From Amycolatopsis oliviviridis (GTDB lineage: Bacteria; Actinomycetota; Actinomycetes; Mycobacteriales; Pseudonocardiaceae), in contig NZ_BNAY01000006.1 in the NCBI RefSeq assembly GCF_014654365.1, forward strand, positions 241,702 through 305,701: 64,000 nt of DNA. Reading direction: 5' to 3'. The position numbers were made by a program, and so were the translations under genes. Within the stretch, counting starts at the first letter, position 1. Every line of letters begins with the position of its first letter. The notes under the pieces were generated by a model. The model did not search any database. It worked only from the letters and a program-made list of their open reading frames with translations, and was not told the DNA's origin. Below are positions 16,931 through 24,515 of this stretch, piece after piece.

Positions 16931-17518
16931 ATGACGCGCGCATTGCACCTGGTCGGGGACGAGGAAGCGGACCGGCTGCTGACCGAAGACCCGTTCGCGC
17001 TGCTCGTCGGGATGCTCCTCGACCAGCAGTTCCCGATGGAACACGCGTTCCGCGGCCCGCAGAAGATCGCGGACCGGATGGACGGTTTCGACATCAAGAA
17101 GATCCACGCGATGGACACCGAGACCTTCGTCGAGCTTTGCGTGGTCCCGCCCGCGATCCACCGCTACGGCGGCTCGATGGCCCGCCGGGTCAAGGACCTC
17201 GCCCAGCACGTGGTCGAGGTCTATGACGGCGACGCGGCCGGGATCTGGACCGCCGGGCGCCCCAAGCCGGACGGCCCCGAGGTCCTCAAGCGGCTCAAGG
17301 CGCTGCCCGGCTTCGGCGACCAGAAGGCCGCGATCTTCCTCGCACTGCTCGGCAAGCAGCTCGGTATTCACCCCAAGGGATGGCGCGCGGCCACCGGCTC
17401 GTACGGCGACCGCGGCTCCCGGCGTTCGATCGCCGACGTCGTCGACGCGAAGACCCTCGGCGAGGTGCGTGCCTTCAAGAAGGCGGCGAAGGCCGCTGCC
17501 AAGGCGCCGGCGAAGTAG
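16931..17518 (+). CDS. HhH-GPD type base-excision repair protein
   Basis: 195 aa. The helix-hairpin-helix is seen in LKALPGFGDQKAAIFLALLG (about residues 122-141) and the N-terminal half contains the all-alpha glycosylase-like fold (PFALLVGMLLDQQFPMEHAF). It lacks the iron-sulfur cysteines of MutY/Nth. A basic KKAAKAAAKAPAK tail ends the protein. The stop codon lies inside the left copy of the direct repeat that flanks the NACHT islet. Confidence 0.85.
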   Translation: MTRALHLVGDEEADRLLTEDPFALLVGMLLDQQFPMEHAFRGPQKIADRMDGFDIKKIHAMDTETFVELCVVPPAIHRYGGSMARRVKDLAQHVVEVYDGDAAGIWTAGRPKPDGPEVLKRLKALPGFGDQKAAIFLALLGKQLGIHPKGWRAATGSYGDRGSRRSIADVVDAKTLGEVRAFKKAAKAAAKAPAK

Positions 17519-17528
17519 CTACTTCTTC
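17515..17528 (+). repeat. Left 14-bp direct repeat bounding the NACHT islet
   Basis: GTAGCTACTTCTTC, identical to 19899-19912. With one mismatch the match extends to 18 bp (17511-17528 against 19895-19912). It overlaps the HhH-GPD stop codon and is where base composition drops sharply. Confidence 0.75.
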
Positions 17529-17589
17529 CCTTAAATCAACTTTCGCACAGAAAGACTATCGACAGCCGAAGAGGCCAGAACTGCTTAAC

Positions 17590-19638
17590 CTAGACCCCAG
17601 GATAAGGTGCAGAACCAACGATCACAGCATCAAGATACTCCTTGATTTCTCTATGCCTAAATTGATATCCCGCGCCCGAAATGCGCAAAAGACCTGCCGC
17701 CCTGCCCCAGTCCATAAATTTGGCAAAGGCCCACGGTAATCCAAACCTTAGACTTCCATAAGTCGCTGCACAGAAATACCTAACAAAAGCAGAGCAGCAG
17801 AACCTTCCAAGCGCACACATTCCTCCAAACCATATGGCCACACTCACACCATACAATGGGAGATAATAGAGTATTCCATACGCCCCAAGGAGAAGACTTC
17901 CAAGAACCGCTACATTTAGATCATTCTTTATTACACGAATAGGCGAAAGCACTTCGTCGACCCCCGGAGGAGACAGTGAAGATCCCGCATTAAGGGCAAT
18001 CATCAGAATTGCAATTAATCCATACAGTACCGCCATTAGCGAGTCAGACAAGAGTGCTATCACCGTGGAAATGGCAGCAACAGCAACGGCGAAGACCGCG
18101 GTTAGCATCGCAATACGTGGTACCCGGAGCAACTCTACACTGAGCCGACTTGGCTCTCGATCACGCGTAACGTAGAGCATCGTGCAAAGCATAATAGTTA
18201 TATAGTTGGCACTCAAGGCTGAAAGTAGCCACAAGCCCGTTAATCCACCTTCTTCAACTCGATCATCAAAGAGCCCGAGAGTAAGACTCGGCAAATGCAA
18301 GAGAACGAAGGCGAAGAACAAGTGCAAAACCCGAACCTTTTTCTCTCCAATATTTTTCCACCAATCATAGAGAATTACTTCAGAGGTAACCTCGTTCGAC
18401 GCGGTCATTGAATTCAAACGATTTACAATAACCAACAGGACGCTGATTCTTCTGGGGATATCCCGCGACTTAGAGTGTGCAGCAACACGCGAATAAACAA
18501 AGCTGCCCACTAAAGCATCTCGAACCCTCTTGACATATTCATCATTTTCCTCGCGCTTTCCATCGGATCTCGCCTGCAAAAGTACTTCGGGATGACCGCC
18601 ACCCAAAAAGTAGACAACAGCAGCAGTGAGGCGCCAGGGAGTGCCAAGCACACCTTGAACATCCGTCGACTTGCGAGAACGTAGAGCCTGAAACACCAGT
18701 TCCCACTCATCAAATCGTTGAGAATTCGAGCAATGCACTCGGATGTGCCGCTCGATTTGCCGACCATCCAGCAGCGCTATGTTTACTACTTTCATGCCAC
18801 GCAACCGACCAACTAGTCGATCATAGAGCCGATCACTGCGCGAAGTAACGACAATTTGACACTGGGAAGTGGTGGCCGTATATTCATTTATTCGCTCGAC
18901 GGCTCTTATTGATCGCATCGTCTCACCACTGGGCCCCATCTCATCAAGCCCATCTAAAATTGGAATAATCCTCCCATCGTAAACTAAGCTCTTCACCATC
19001 TTCTCTTTGAGCGAAAATTCTAAGGATATTTCCTTTATCAGCCAGTTCTCGAGGTCGATATCACCCGGGTCCCACGATGCGAGCGACAATACAATGGGCA
19101 CCCTTCCATTGCCGGATGCGCCAGCTATCAGCTGATCTGCCAGCTGTAGCGCAAGAACCGACTTCCCCGACCCGGGGGGACCGAGAATCGCCATTCTGCC
19201 TTTGGCATGGTTCGTAAAAAAATTCCCCAATTCCTCCCGTCCGATCGTACGACTCTTCGAACTTCGCCTGCCATGCTCATTTAGCACGAGCTGAAATGGA
19301 GCCGCCCTCGAATCCAGCCCATCGGTACTGAGCAACTGCGCGAGCGAGCGAGCCCCGCGCCGCTGCGATTTTGCAGCCAACTTGCCCGCCAGCTGCGCAA
19401 GGTCGTACTCCACCGAAATTAGAGTACTTCCCTTCTCCGCGAGTAGCATCAGAAAACCAACCGCCGCCAGCGAGTAGGCTAGAATATTTGCCCACCCGAC
19501 TTGTCGATCGAAGACCTCAGAGGACGCACCGAAAGCATCTATTGGCAATTTAATCGCCGGAAATCCTATACCCGCAATAATTGCAATCAGCGCTACGGTG
19601 CGCAGCCATCGCCACGCGCGTTTAGAAAGCTTCAGCAT
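17590..19638 (-). CDS. Membrane-anchored NACHT domain NTPase
   Basis: 682 aa STAND-type NTPase. Two N-terminal hydrophobic helices (about 13-32 and 48-66) precede the NACHT domain: Walker A GPPGSGKS at 153-160, Walker B IIPILDGLDEMG at 224-235 with the doubled acidic pattern, and VVTSRSDR at 263-270. Residues about 430-600 contain several more hydrophobic helices, then a short cytosolic tail. There are no obvious LRR, WD40 or TPR sensor repeats, so the C-terminal membrane domain may be sensor or effector. ATG 19638 has AGAGGG upstream. Bacterial NACHT proteins include anti-phage NLR-like factors. Codon use is unlike the neighbours, indicating transfer. Confidence 0.88.
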   Translation of the reverse strand: MLKLSKRAWRWLRTVALIAIIAGIGFPAIKLPIDAFGASSEVFDRQVGWANILAYSLAAVGFLMLLAEKGSTLISVEYDLAQLAGKLAAKSQRRGARSLAQLLSTDGLDSRAAPFQLVLNEHGRRSSKSRTIGREELGNFFTNHAKGRMAILGPPGSGKSVLALQLADQLIAGASGNGRVPIVLSLASWDPGDIDLENWLIKEISLEFSLKEKMVKSLVYDGRIIPILDGLDEMGPSGETMRSIRAVERINEYTATTSQCQIVVTSRSDRLYDRLVGRLRGMKVVNIALLDGRQIERHIRVHCSNSQRFDEWELVFQALRSRKSTDVQGVLGTPWRLTAAVVYFLGGGHPEVLLQARSDGKREENDEYVKRVRDALVGSFVYSRVAAHSKSRDIPRRISVLLVIVNRLNSMTASNEVTSEVILYDWWKNIGEKKVRVLHLFFAFVLLHLPSLTLGLFDDRVEEGGLTGLWLLSALSANYITIMLCTMLYVTRDREPSRLSVELLRVPRIAMLTAVFAVAVAAISTVIALLSDSLMAVLYGLIAILMIALNAGSSLSPPGVDEVLSPIRVIKNDLNVAVLGSLLLGAYGILYYLPLYGVSVAIWFGGMCALGRFCCSAFVRYFCAATYGSLRFGLPWAFAKFMDWGRAAGLLRISGAGYQFRHREIKEYLDAVIVGSAPYPGV

Positions 19639-19694
19639 TGCCCTCTATCCAGCTCATCCCAATCCACCCGCTTTCACGGCACTTATACCGACTT

Positions 19695-19883
19695 CTATCG
19701 ACCATAGCCGGACAAGAAGGGTTCATCATCGCCCAAACAGTCGATAGTCGATACATTCGACGGTTGACGCATCGAGATCACTGATTTCGACGCGGCTACA
19801 CCCTGCCGCATCAACAGGAACACCAGGATGACGACAGCGAAGAAAGATCTAGAATAGAAGCCATTGATGCGAGTCACTTCCAA
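19695..19883 (-). CDS. Possible small membrane peptide upstream of the NACHT gene
   Basis: 62 codons beginning with TTG 19883 (or GTG 19877), with AAGGGTG just upstream. One hydrophobic segment (SFFAVVILVFLLMRQGVAA) is followed by a polar tail with one Cys. It lies in the islet, 56 bp upstream of the NACHT gene and on its strand. It may be a real partner peptide or a chance frame in AT-rich DNA; no homologue is recognised. Confidence 0.3.
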   Translation of the reverse strand: MEVTRINGFYSRSFFAVVILVFLLMRQGVAASKSVISMRQPSNVSTIDCLGDDEPFLSGYGR

Positions 19884-19898
19884 ACTGCACCCTTCGAG

Positions 19899-19912
19899 GT
19901 AGCTACTTCTTC
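19899..19912 (+). repeat. Right 14-bp direct repeat bounding the NACHT islet
   Basis: GTAGCTACTTCTTC, identical to 17515-17528. It overlaps the stop codon of the GNAT gene (minus strand). The high-GC composition resumes immediately to the right. Confidence 0.75.
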
Positions 19913-20469
19913 GCCGCCCCCGGCCACGGCCCCGGCGTCTCGGCGGGCAGTTCGGCCTGCTCGACCTCGGTGCGGAACACCCGGAAGCCGCGTGCCTGGT
20001 AGTTCTTGAGCGCGGCCGGGCCGTCCGTGGTGCACGTGTGGACCGTGACGCGGCGCGTCGTCGTCTTGCCCGGCCAGCGCTCCGCGAGCGCCCACGCCTG
20101 CCGCAGCGCGACGGTCAGCAGGTGTCCACCGACGCCCTTGCCGACGAAGGACGACATCAGCCCGAAGTACGCGAGTTCCACGTCACCATCGACAGCGCCG
20201 TCGAGCTCGAAATAGCCGCACGGCGTCCCCTGCGCGTACGCCACCCAGGTCTCGACACCCGGCCTGTCCAGCCACTCGATCCACTGTTCCCAGGTCCAGC
20301 CGAGCCGGTCGATCCAGAACCAGTCGCCGCCGACCGCGGTGTAGAGGTAGCGGTTCAGCTCCGGGCTGACCAGCTCGGAGCGAGTGACCGTCACCGGCAC
20401 GGCGGGCGGTTTCGCCGCGCTCAGGTCGTCCGGCGAGGTCTGTTCGAGGTGCCAGGTCGTGATCTCCAT
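19903..20469 (-). CDS. GNAT family N-acetyltransferase
   Basis: 188 aa. The acetyl-CoA binding region is visible as VELAYFGLMSSFVGKGVGGHLLTVAL (motif A, with the Gly-rich loop), and the C-terminal motif B is TDGPAALKNYQARGFRVFRTE. Acceptor unknown. It ends exactly at the right boundary of the NACHT islet; before insertion it would have converged directly with the HhH-GPD gene. It follows the 20477 gene by 7 bp, so the two are probably cotranscribed. Confidence 0.88.
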   Translation of the reverse strand: MEITTWHLEQTSPDDLSAAKPPAVPVTVTRSELVSPELNRYLYTAVGGDWFWIDRLGWTWEQWIEWLDRPGVETWVAYAQGTPCGYFELDGAVDGDVELAYFGLMSSFVGKGVGGHLLTVALRQAWALAERWPGKTTTRRVTVHTCTTDGPAALKNYQARGFRVFRTEVEQAELPAETPGPWPGAAKK

Positions 20470-20476
20470 CCGGCGA

Positions 20477-21058
20477 TCATTTCAGCCAGACCCGCAGCGG
20501 CCCCAATGTCGTGTAGCCGTTGCGCAGTGCCGCGTCGAGATCCTCGCCGCGTTCGTAGCCGGTGATCGGCAAGCCGGGGAAGCTCGCCGCGACGGCTGAA
20601 GTCGCGCCGCGCCACGCGTCGTCCAGCGCGCCCTGAGTGTACAAATTGGACAGTCCGGCGAAGTCGCCGTCACGGTTCGCCGTCACGCCGGAGACGCCGT
20701 CGGACCACACCGCGACGGACGGGTCGCCGAACCGGTCGTCGACCCGGGACCAGCCCGGTTCTAGCGGCATCCGCGCCGTGCGGGTGATCCACGTGGCCTC
20801 GAAGAGCAACTGGAAGCCCGCTGGGGCGAGATCCAGGCAGGCGAAACTGTCCTTCACCGCGCAGCCCGGCGACAGGTCGATCCCGTCCAGGACGTCCTCG
20901 ACCGTCGCGTCCGGCGTCAAGGTCACCGCGTCCGGGTACAGCGGCGGTGTCCGGCGCTGCGACTTCCAGACGCGGGCGGTGAAAGTGCCCGTCCGGCACA
21001 CCGTGTCACACCAGCGGGCGTTGACCCGCGCGGCGTCGGCTACCTCCGCGCGAACCAC
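20477..21058 (-). CDS. Uncharacterised protein translated with the spermidine synthase-like gene
   Basis: 193 aa, soluble, no clear motif. The last part (GLPITGYERGEDLDAALR then LGPLRVWLK) resembles the substrate-side C-terminus of some GNAT-type proteins, but the acetyl-CoA loop is not evident. GTG 21058 overlaps the end of the upstream gene by 19 bp, indicating translational coupling. It is followed 7 bp later by a GNAT gene. Function unknown. Confidence 0.7.
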   Translation of the reverse strand: MVRAEVADAARVNARWCDTVCRTGTFTARVWKSQRRTPPLYPDAVTLTPDATVEDVLDGIDLSPGCAVKDSFACLDLAPAGFQLLFEATWITRTARMPLEPGWSRVDDRFGDPSVAVWSDGVSGVTANRDGDFAGLSNLYTQGALDDAWRGATSAVAASFPGLPITGYERGEDLDAALRNGYTTLGPLRVWLK

Positions 21059-21684
21059 AGCACGTCCGGTTCACCTTGGGGCACCGGGATCTTCAGCTCC
21101 CGGACCTCACCGAACCGCGCTCGCAGCCGCTTCGCGAACGACGGCACCGACTCGGCGCTCCACACGCCGAGCACACCGCCGGGCCGCAGCCGTGCGGCGA
21201 GCATGTCGAGCCCGGCTTCTCGGTACAGCTTGGCGTTGCCGTCGGTGACCGTCCACTCAGGACCGTTGTCGATGTCGAGGCACAGCGCGTCGAACCGCTC
21301 TTCCGTCCGGCGCAACCACTTCACCAGATCGGCCTCCACGACGGTGACCCGCTCGTCGGAAAGGGCGTCGTCGTGGACGTCCTTGAGCGGGCCCTCGCGG
21401 TTCCACCCGATCACGGCGGGTTCGCGTTCGACGACCACAATCTCGCCGACGCCGGGGTGGTCCAGCGCGGCGCGCAGTGAATAGCCGACACCGAGGCCGC
21501 CGATCAGCATCCGGGCCTTGCCGGGCACCAGATCCGCCGCCACCGAGACGAGCAGGCGTTCGGATTCACCGTTCCGGGTGTCCATCAGGAAGACGCCGTT
21601 CGCGATGACCTCGAAGTCGTCTCCTGCCCGGCGGAGGACCAATTCGCCGCTCTTCCCGGCCACTGTGTCGAGTACGTCGGTCAT
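21040..21684 (-). CDS. Spermidine synthase-like methyltransferase-fold protein
   Basis: 214 aa. Rossmann fold with MLIGGLGVGYSLRAAL, the acidic EIVVVEREPAVI and the late DALCLDIDNGPEW and LRPGGVLGVWSAE. This matches the short polyamine-synthase-like family common in actinobacteria, which lacks the N-terminal beta domain of true SpeE. Whether it makes polyamines is not known. It heads a likely three-gene operon with 20477 and the GNAT gene. Confidence 0.85.
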   Translation of the reverse strand: MTDVLDTVAGKSGELVLRRAGDDFEVIANGVFLMDTRNGESERLLVSVAADLVPGKARMLIGGLGVGYSLRAALDHPGVGEIVVVEREPAVIGWNREGPLKDVHDDALSDERVTVVEADLVKWLRRTEERFDALCLDIDNGPEWTVTDGNAKLYREAGLDMLAARLRPGGVLGVWSAESVPSFAKRLRARFGEVRELKIPVPQGEPDVLWFARR

Positions 21685-21706
21685 CCGGGCAGCCTATCGG
21701 CGACGG

Positions 21707-22225
21707 TCACAGCAAGCCCGCCAATTTGTACAACACGAGACTGCCCGCGACGGCGACGTTGAGACTCGCGCCCGTACCCACCATCGGGATCTCGACGACG
21801 GTGTCGAGAAGGTCGAGTGCTTCCGGCGGAATGCCTTGCTGCTCATGGCCGAGTACGGCGATCGTCCGGCCCCGCGCGGGCGGGAGATCGGCCAGTCGCA
21901 CGGATTCGTCGGCGAGTTCCACACCGACGATCGCCGTGCCAGCCGCCTTTTCCCGGGTCAGCCAGCCTGGCGGATCGTGCACCCAGTGCACACACGCGGG
22001 ACGCCGCAACGTGTTCCCCCGGCGCAGCGCCTCCGGCACCCACGGAAACTTCGGCACGGCAAGGCAAGCGCCCACCGCGTCGCAGGTCCGCAGAAGTGTG
22101 CCGAGATTCGCGCCGTGCAGCGGCCACAGCGGTGCCGCGACGAGATGTCCCCAGCAGGAGTGGGCTTTCTTTCTTCTGGCCGCACGCAGTTCCGAGGGCG
22201 TGCGGACCCGGATCGACGGGCTCAC
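21707..22225 (-). CDS. SpoU/TrmH family RNA 2'-O-methyltransferase
   Basis: 172 aa from GTG 22225. The three SPOUT motifs are present: GANLGTLLRTCDAVG (motif 1), IAVLGHEQQGIPPEALDLLD (motif 2) and GTGASLNVAVAGSLVLYKL (motif 3), which form the deep trefoil knot binding SAM. The protein is a compact version without an N-terminal extension. It should methylate a ribose in tRNA or rRNA; the target is unknown. The frame is open further upstream, but that part would overlap the divergent DUF1918 gene and its hairpin. Confidence 0.88.
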   Translation of the reverse strand: MSPSIRVRTPSELRAARRKKAHSCWGHLVAAPLWPLHGANLGTLLRTCDAVGACLAVPKFPWVPEALRRGNTLRRPACVHWVHDPPGWLTREKAAGTAIVGVELADESVRLADLPPARGRTIAVLGHEQQGIPPEALDLLDTVVEIPMVGTGASLNVAVAGSLVLYKLAGLL

Positions 22226-22287
22226 CGGACGTGAGGCGTCGCGCCTCCAAGGATTTCGAGGATCATGCCCACACTGTAGCGGGATCA

Positions 22288-22320
22288 CCTCCGACGCTCC
22301 TAACCTTGAAGCGTCGGAGG
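22288..22320 (+). promoter_or_regulatory. Hairpin that could hide the DUF1918 ribosome-binding site
   Basis: CCTCCGACGC (22288-22297) pairs perfectly with GCGTCGGAGG (22311-22320) across a 13-nt loop. The GGAGG at the 3' end is the ribosome-binding site for ATG 22329, so the closed stem would block initiation. It could equally be a protein-binding palindrome. Confidence 0.5.
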
Positions 22321-22328
22321 TGGTTCTC

Positions 22329-22517
22329 ATGCAGGCGACCGTCGGAGACGAGATCCACGTGCACGGACGCACGGTGGGATCGGCCGAACAGCGCGGCGAA
22401 ATCCTCGAGGTACGCGGAGAACACGGTGGTCCGCCGTACCTCGTCCGGTTCGCGGACGGGCACGAAGGGCTGGTGTTCCCCGGCTCCGACTGCGAGGTCC
22501 AGACCCGCGCCGAATAG
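22329..22517 (+). CDS. DUF1918 small protein
   Basis: 62 aa, one DUF1918 domain: MQATVGDEIHVHGRTVG, then GEILEVRGEHGGPPYLVRF and ADGHEGLVFPGSD. This is a common small beta-rich actinobacterial protein of unknown role. Its ribosome-binding site lies in a hairpin (22288-22320). It converges with the MFS gene 3 bp downstream. Confidence 0.9.
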   Translation: MQATVGDEIHVHGRTVGSAEQRGEILEVRGEHGGPPYLVRFADGHEGLVFPGSDCEVQTRAE

Positions 22518-22520
22518 GCG

Positions 22521-23690
22521 TCAGTCGACCAGCGCGGGCTGCCTCACGCGGCTCCGCCAGCCCACCACGACCACGGCCGCGCCGAGCGCCGTCAGCACCG
22601 CCGCGATCTCGGGCAGCAGGAGCGGGCCGCCACCGCTGAGCACCGCTCCCCCGACCAGGCCGGAGAGTCCGACGCCGAGATAGATCGCGGACGCGTTGAG
22701 CGAGAGGACGAGCCCCGCGTTCTGCTTGGACAGCTCGATCAGCCGGTGCTGGATCGGCGGGTTGATCGACCAGGTGGCCAGGCCCCAGAGGAACAGGATC
22801 ACGGCCGCGCCGGCGACCGTGGTCGCCACCAGCGGCAGCATCGCGAGCACCACGGTGATCCCGCCGAACACGATCAGCAGCGGTCCCTTGGCGCCCCAGC
22901 GGTCGGTCGCGCGGCCGCCGAGGACGTTGCCGAGCGCACCGCCCGCGCCGTAGACGAACAGCAGCAGGCTGACCGTCGTGCCGTGGACGCCCGCCGTGGC
23001 GGACAGGACCGGCGAGATGAAGGTGTAGACGGAGAACGCGGCGAGGCAGCCGAGCACGGTCGCGCCGAGCATGGCGAGCACGCGTGGGTCCTTGGCGACG
23101 GTGAACCGTTCGGCGAACGGGACCGGGGGCGGCGCCGGGACGGCGGGCAGGACCAGCCGGACCGCGAAGGCGCCGAGGAGCGAGAAGGCCGCGACGAGCG
23201 CGAAGACGGCCTGGTAGCCGACGCTCTGCGAAAGGACGCTGCCGAGCGGGACGCCCAGGATCGTCGCGATGGTCAGGCCGCCGAAGACGAGCGCGACCGC
23301 GCGGCCCCGGCGTTCCGGCGAGGTGAGTTCGGCGGCGACTGCGCTCGCGGCCGGGGTGAAGACCGCGGCGCCGATCGCGGTGACGACCCGCGCGAGGAGC
23401 AGGGTCACGTAGCCGGGCGCGAGGGCGGCGAGGGCGTTGCCGATGGCGGTGACGACGAGGGCGGCGACCAGGAGCGTGCGCCGTTCCCAGCGGCCCGTGA
23501 CCGCGGCGAACAGCGGCGAACCGACCGCGTACGCGATGGCGAAGGCGGTGACCAGCTGGGCGGCGGCCGTCTCGGAGACCGCGAGCTCGCCGGTCAGCGC
23601 GGGCAGCAGTCCGGCGACGACGTACCCGCTGGTGCCGACCGCGAAGGTGCCGAGCGCCAGCACCGCGGTCCTGGGTGGTGCGAATGTCAT
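22521..23690 (-). CDS. MFS transporter, DHA1/AraJ-like
   Basis: 389 aa with about 12 transmembrane helices from ATG 23690 (GGGGAG upstream). The signature GRWERRTLLV between helices 2 and 3, and RLIELSKQNAGLVLSLNASAI in the second half, are those of drug:H+ antiporter family 1 proteins. It is likely an efflux pump for small molecules; substrate unknown. It is similar in kind to the MFS gene at 24516 but not in direct tandem. Confidence 0.88.
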   Translation of the reverse strand: MTFAPPRTAVLALGTFAVGTSGYVVAGLLPALTGELAVSETAAAQLVTAFAIAYAVGSPLFAAVTGRWERRTLLVAALVVTAIGNALAALAPGYVTLLLARVVTAIGAAVFTPAASAVAAELTSPERRGRAVALVFGGLTIATILGVPLGSVLSQSVGYQAVFALVAAFSLLGAFAVRLVLPAVPAPPPVPFAERFTVAKDPRVLAMLGATVLGCLAAFSVYTFISPVLSATAGVHGTTVSLLLFVYGAGGALGNVLGGRATDRWGAKGPLLIVFGGITVVLAMLPLVATTVAGAAVILFLWGLATWSINPPIQHRLIELSKQNAGLVLSLNASAIYLGVGLSGLVGGAVLSGGGPLLLPEIAAVLTALGAAVVVVGWRSRVRQPALVD

Positions 23691-23741
23691 GACTCCCCAG
23701 CTCCAGACCCCTTTTACGTCGACTCCCCAGGCTGCGGCCGG

Positions 23742-23915
23742 AGCGCGTTTAGCCCGCGGAAGTCGCTCCGGGACCCCGGTCACCCAGGTGCCGCCGGATC
23801 GCGATTAGGGGGCTAAACGCAGGTCGGGCCCGGTCTCCCGGAGGCGCCCGGATCGCGATTAGCCCGCGAAACGCAGGTCGGTGCCGGAGCACGGTTAGCC
23901 CGCGAAAGTCGACTT
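23742..23915. repeat. Cluster of four palindromic repeat units, opposite orientation
   Basis: Units at about 23742-23770, 23795-23825, 23850-23879 and 23887-23913. Typical core GCGATTAGGGGGCTAAACGC or GCGATTAGCCCGCGAAACGC followed by AGGTC, the reverse of the clusters at 4.5 and 10 kb. Confidence 0.85.
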
Positions 23916-23940
23916 GGGGTCGTTGTTCGATGGTTGTCGT

Positions 23941-23980
23941 AGTTCGATGAAGACCGTACTACGAACTCGCGGAAAGTTCG
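23941..23980. promoter_or_regulatory. Possible ArsR operator
   Basis: AGTTCG (23941-23946) and CGAACT (23962-23967) form an inverted repeat, and AGTTCG recurs at 23975-23980, just upstream of the ArsR gene at 24003. It is suggestive of an autoregulatory site only. Confidence 0.35.
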
Positions 23981-24002
23981 AGGGGCGTCGTACTATGGAC
24001 GG

Positions 24003-24320
24003 ATGGCCGCGACGACCCAGCAGTACGTCTACCCCGATCAGGACGAGATCCGGATCGAGGCGGTCCTCGCCGCGCTCGCGGACCCGGTGCGGCTCGACAT
24101 GGTCCGCCAGCTGGCCGAATCCGGCACCGAGATCTCGTGCAGCGGTTTCGACGTCGCCGTGACCAAGTCCACACTCACCCATCACCTGCGCACACTGCGC
24201 GAAGCGGGCATCATCATGGGCCGCCAGCAGGGCACCGCGCGCTACAACTCCTTGCGCCGCAACGATCTCGACGAGCTCTTCCCCGGCTTGCTCCAGGGAG
24301 TGCTCGCCGCCCGCCGCTGA
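24003..24320 (+). CDS. ArsR family winged-helix regulator
   Basis: 105 aa. HTH of the ArsR/SmtB type: VLAALADPVRLDMVRQL, then KSTLTHHLRTLREAGII and the wing GRQQGTARYNSLRR. No cysteine cluster typical of metal sensing is seen, so it may respond to something other than metal. The downstream MFS gene is on the same strand (195 bp later) and may be a target. Confidence 0.88.
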   Translation: MAATTQQYVYPDQDEIRIEAVLAALADPVRLDMVRQLAESGTEISCSGFDVAVTKSTLTHHLRTLREAGIIMGRQQGTARYNSLRRNDLDELFPGLLQGVLAARR

Positions 24321-24515
24321 GGGTGGGCAGCCTCACCCGAAACCGGGATGACAAAGGCCCCCTCGATCCGTTGAACTGGACGCCGGACAGCTCGTCGACG
24401 TCGAGTCCACACGCGCTGTCTTCTTTTGTGTCCGAGACCTAAATCGATTCAGCTCTCCCATTCGCGACACTGGGCGAGTAATCGTTTACTCACGTACGAC
24501 CCCGGAAGGAGAGCC

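Larger units (their letters stand above)
17529..19898. mobile_element. AT-rich genomic islet carrying a NACHT NTPase
   Basis: About 2.37 kb of clearly lower GC and A/T-ending codons, inserted exactly between two convergent high-GC genes and bounded by a 14-bp direct repeat. No transposase, integrase or terminal inverted repeats were found. It contains the NACHT gene and possibly one small membrane peptide gene. Horizontal acquisition is inferred from composition and the repeat; the mechanism is unknown. Confidence 0.7.
23691..24002. other. 312-bp divergent intergenic region
   Basis: No gene is supported. It contains a four-unit palindromic repeat cluster (23742-23915) and, nearer the ArsR gene, repeated AGTTCG/CGAACT boxes. 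Both promoters of the divergent MFS and ArsR genes must lie here. Confidence 0.6.

Noticed and set aside
17529..19898. Complete transposon or integrative element
   Set aside because: Despite direct repeats and foreign composition, there is no transposase, integrase or terminal inverted repeat in the islet.
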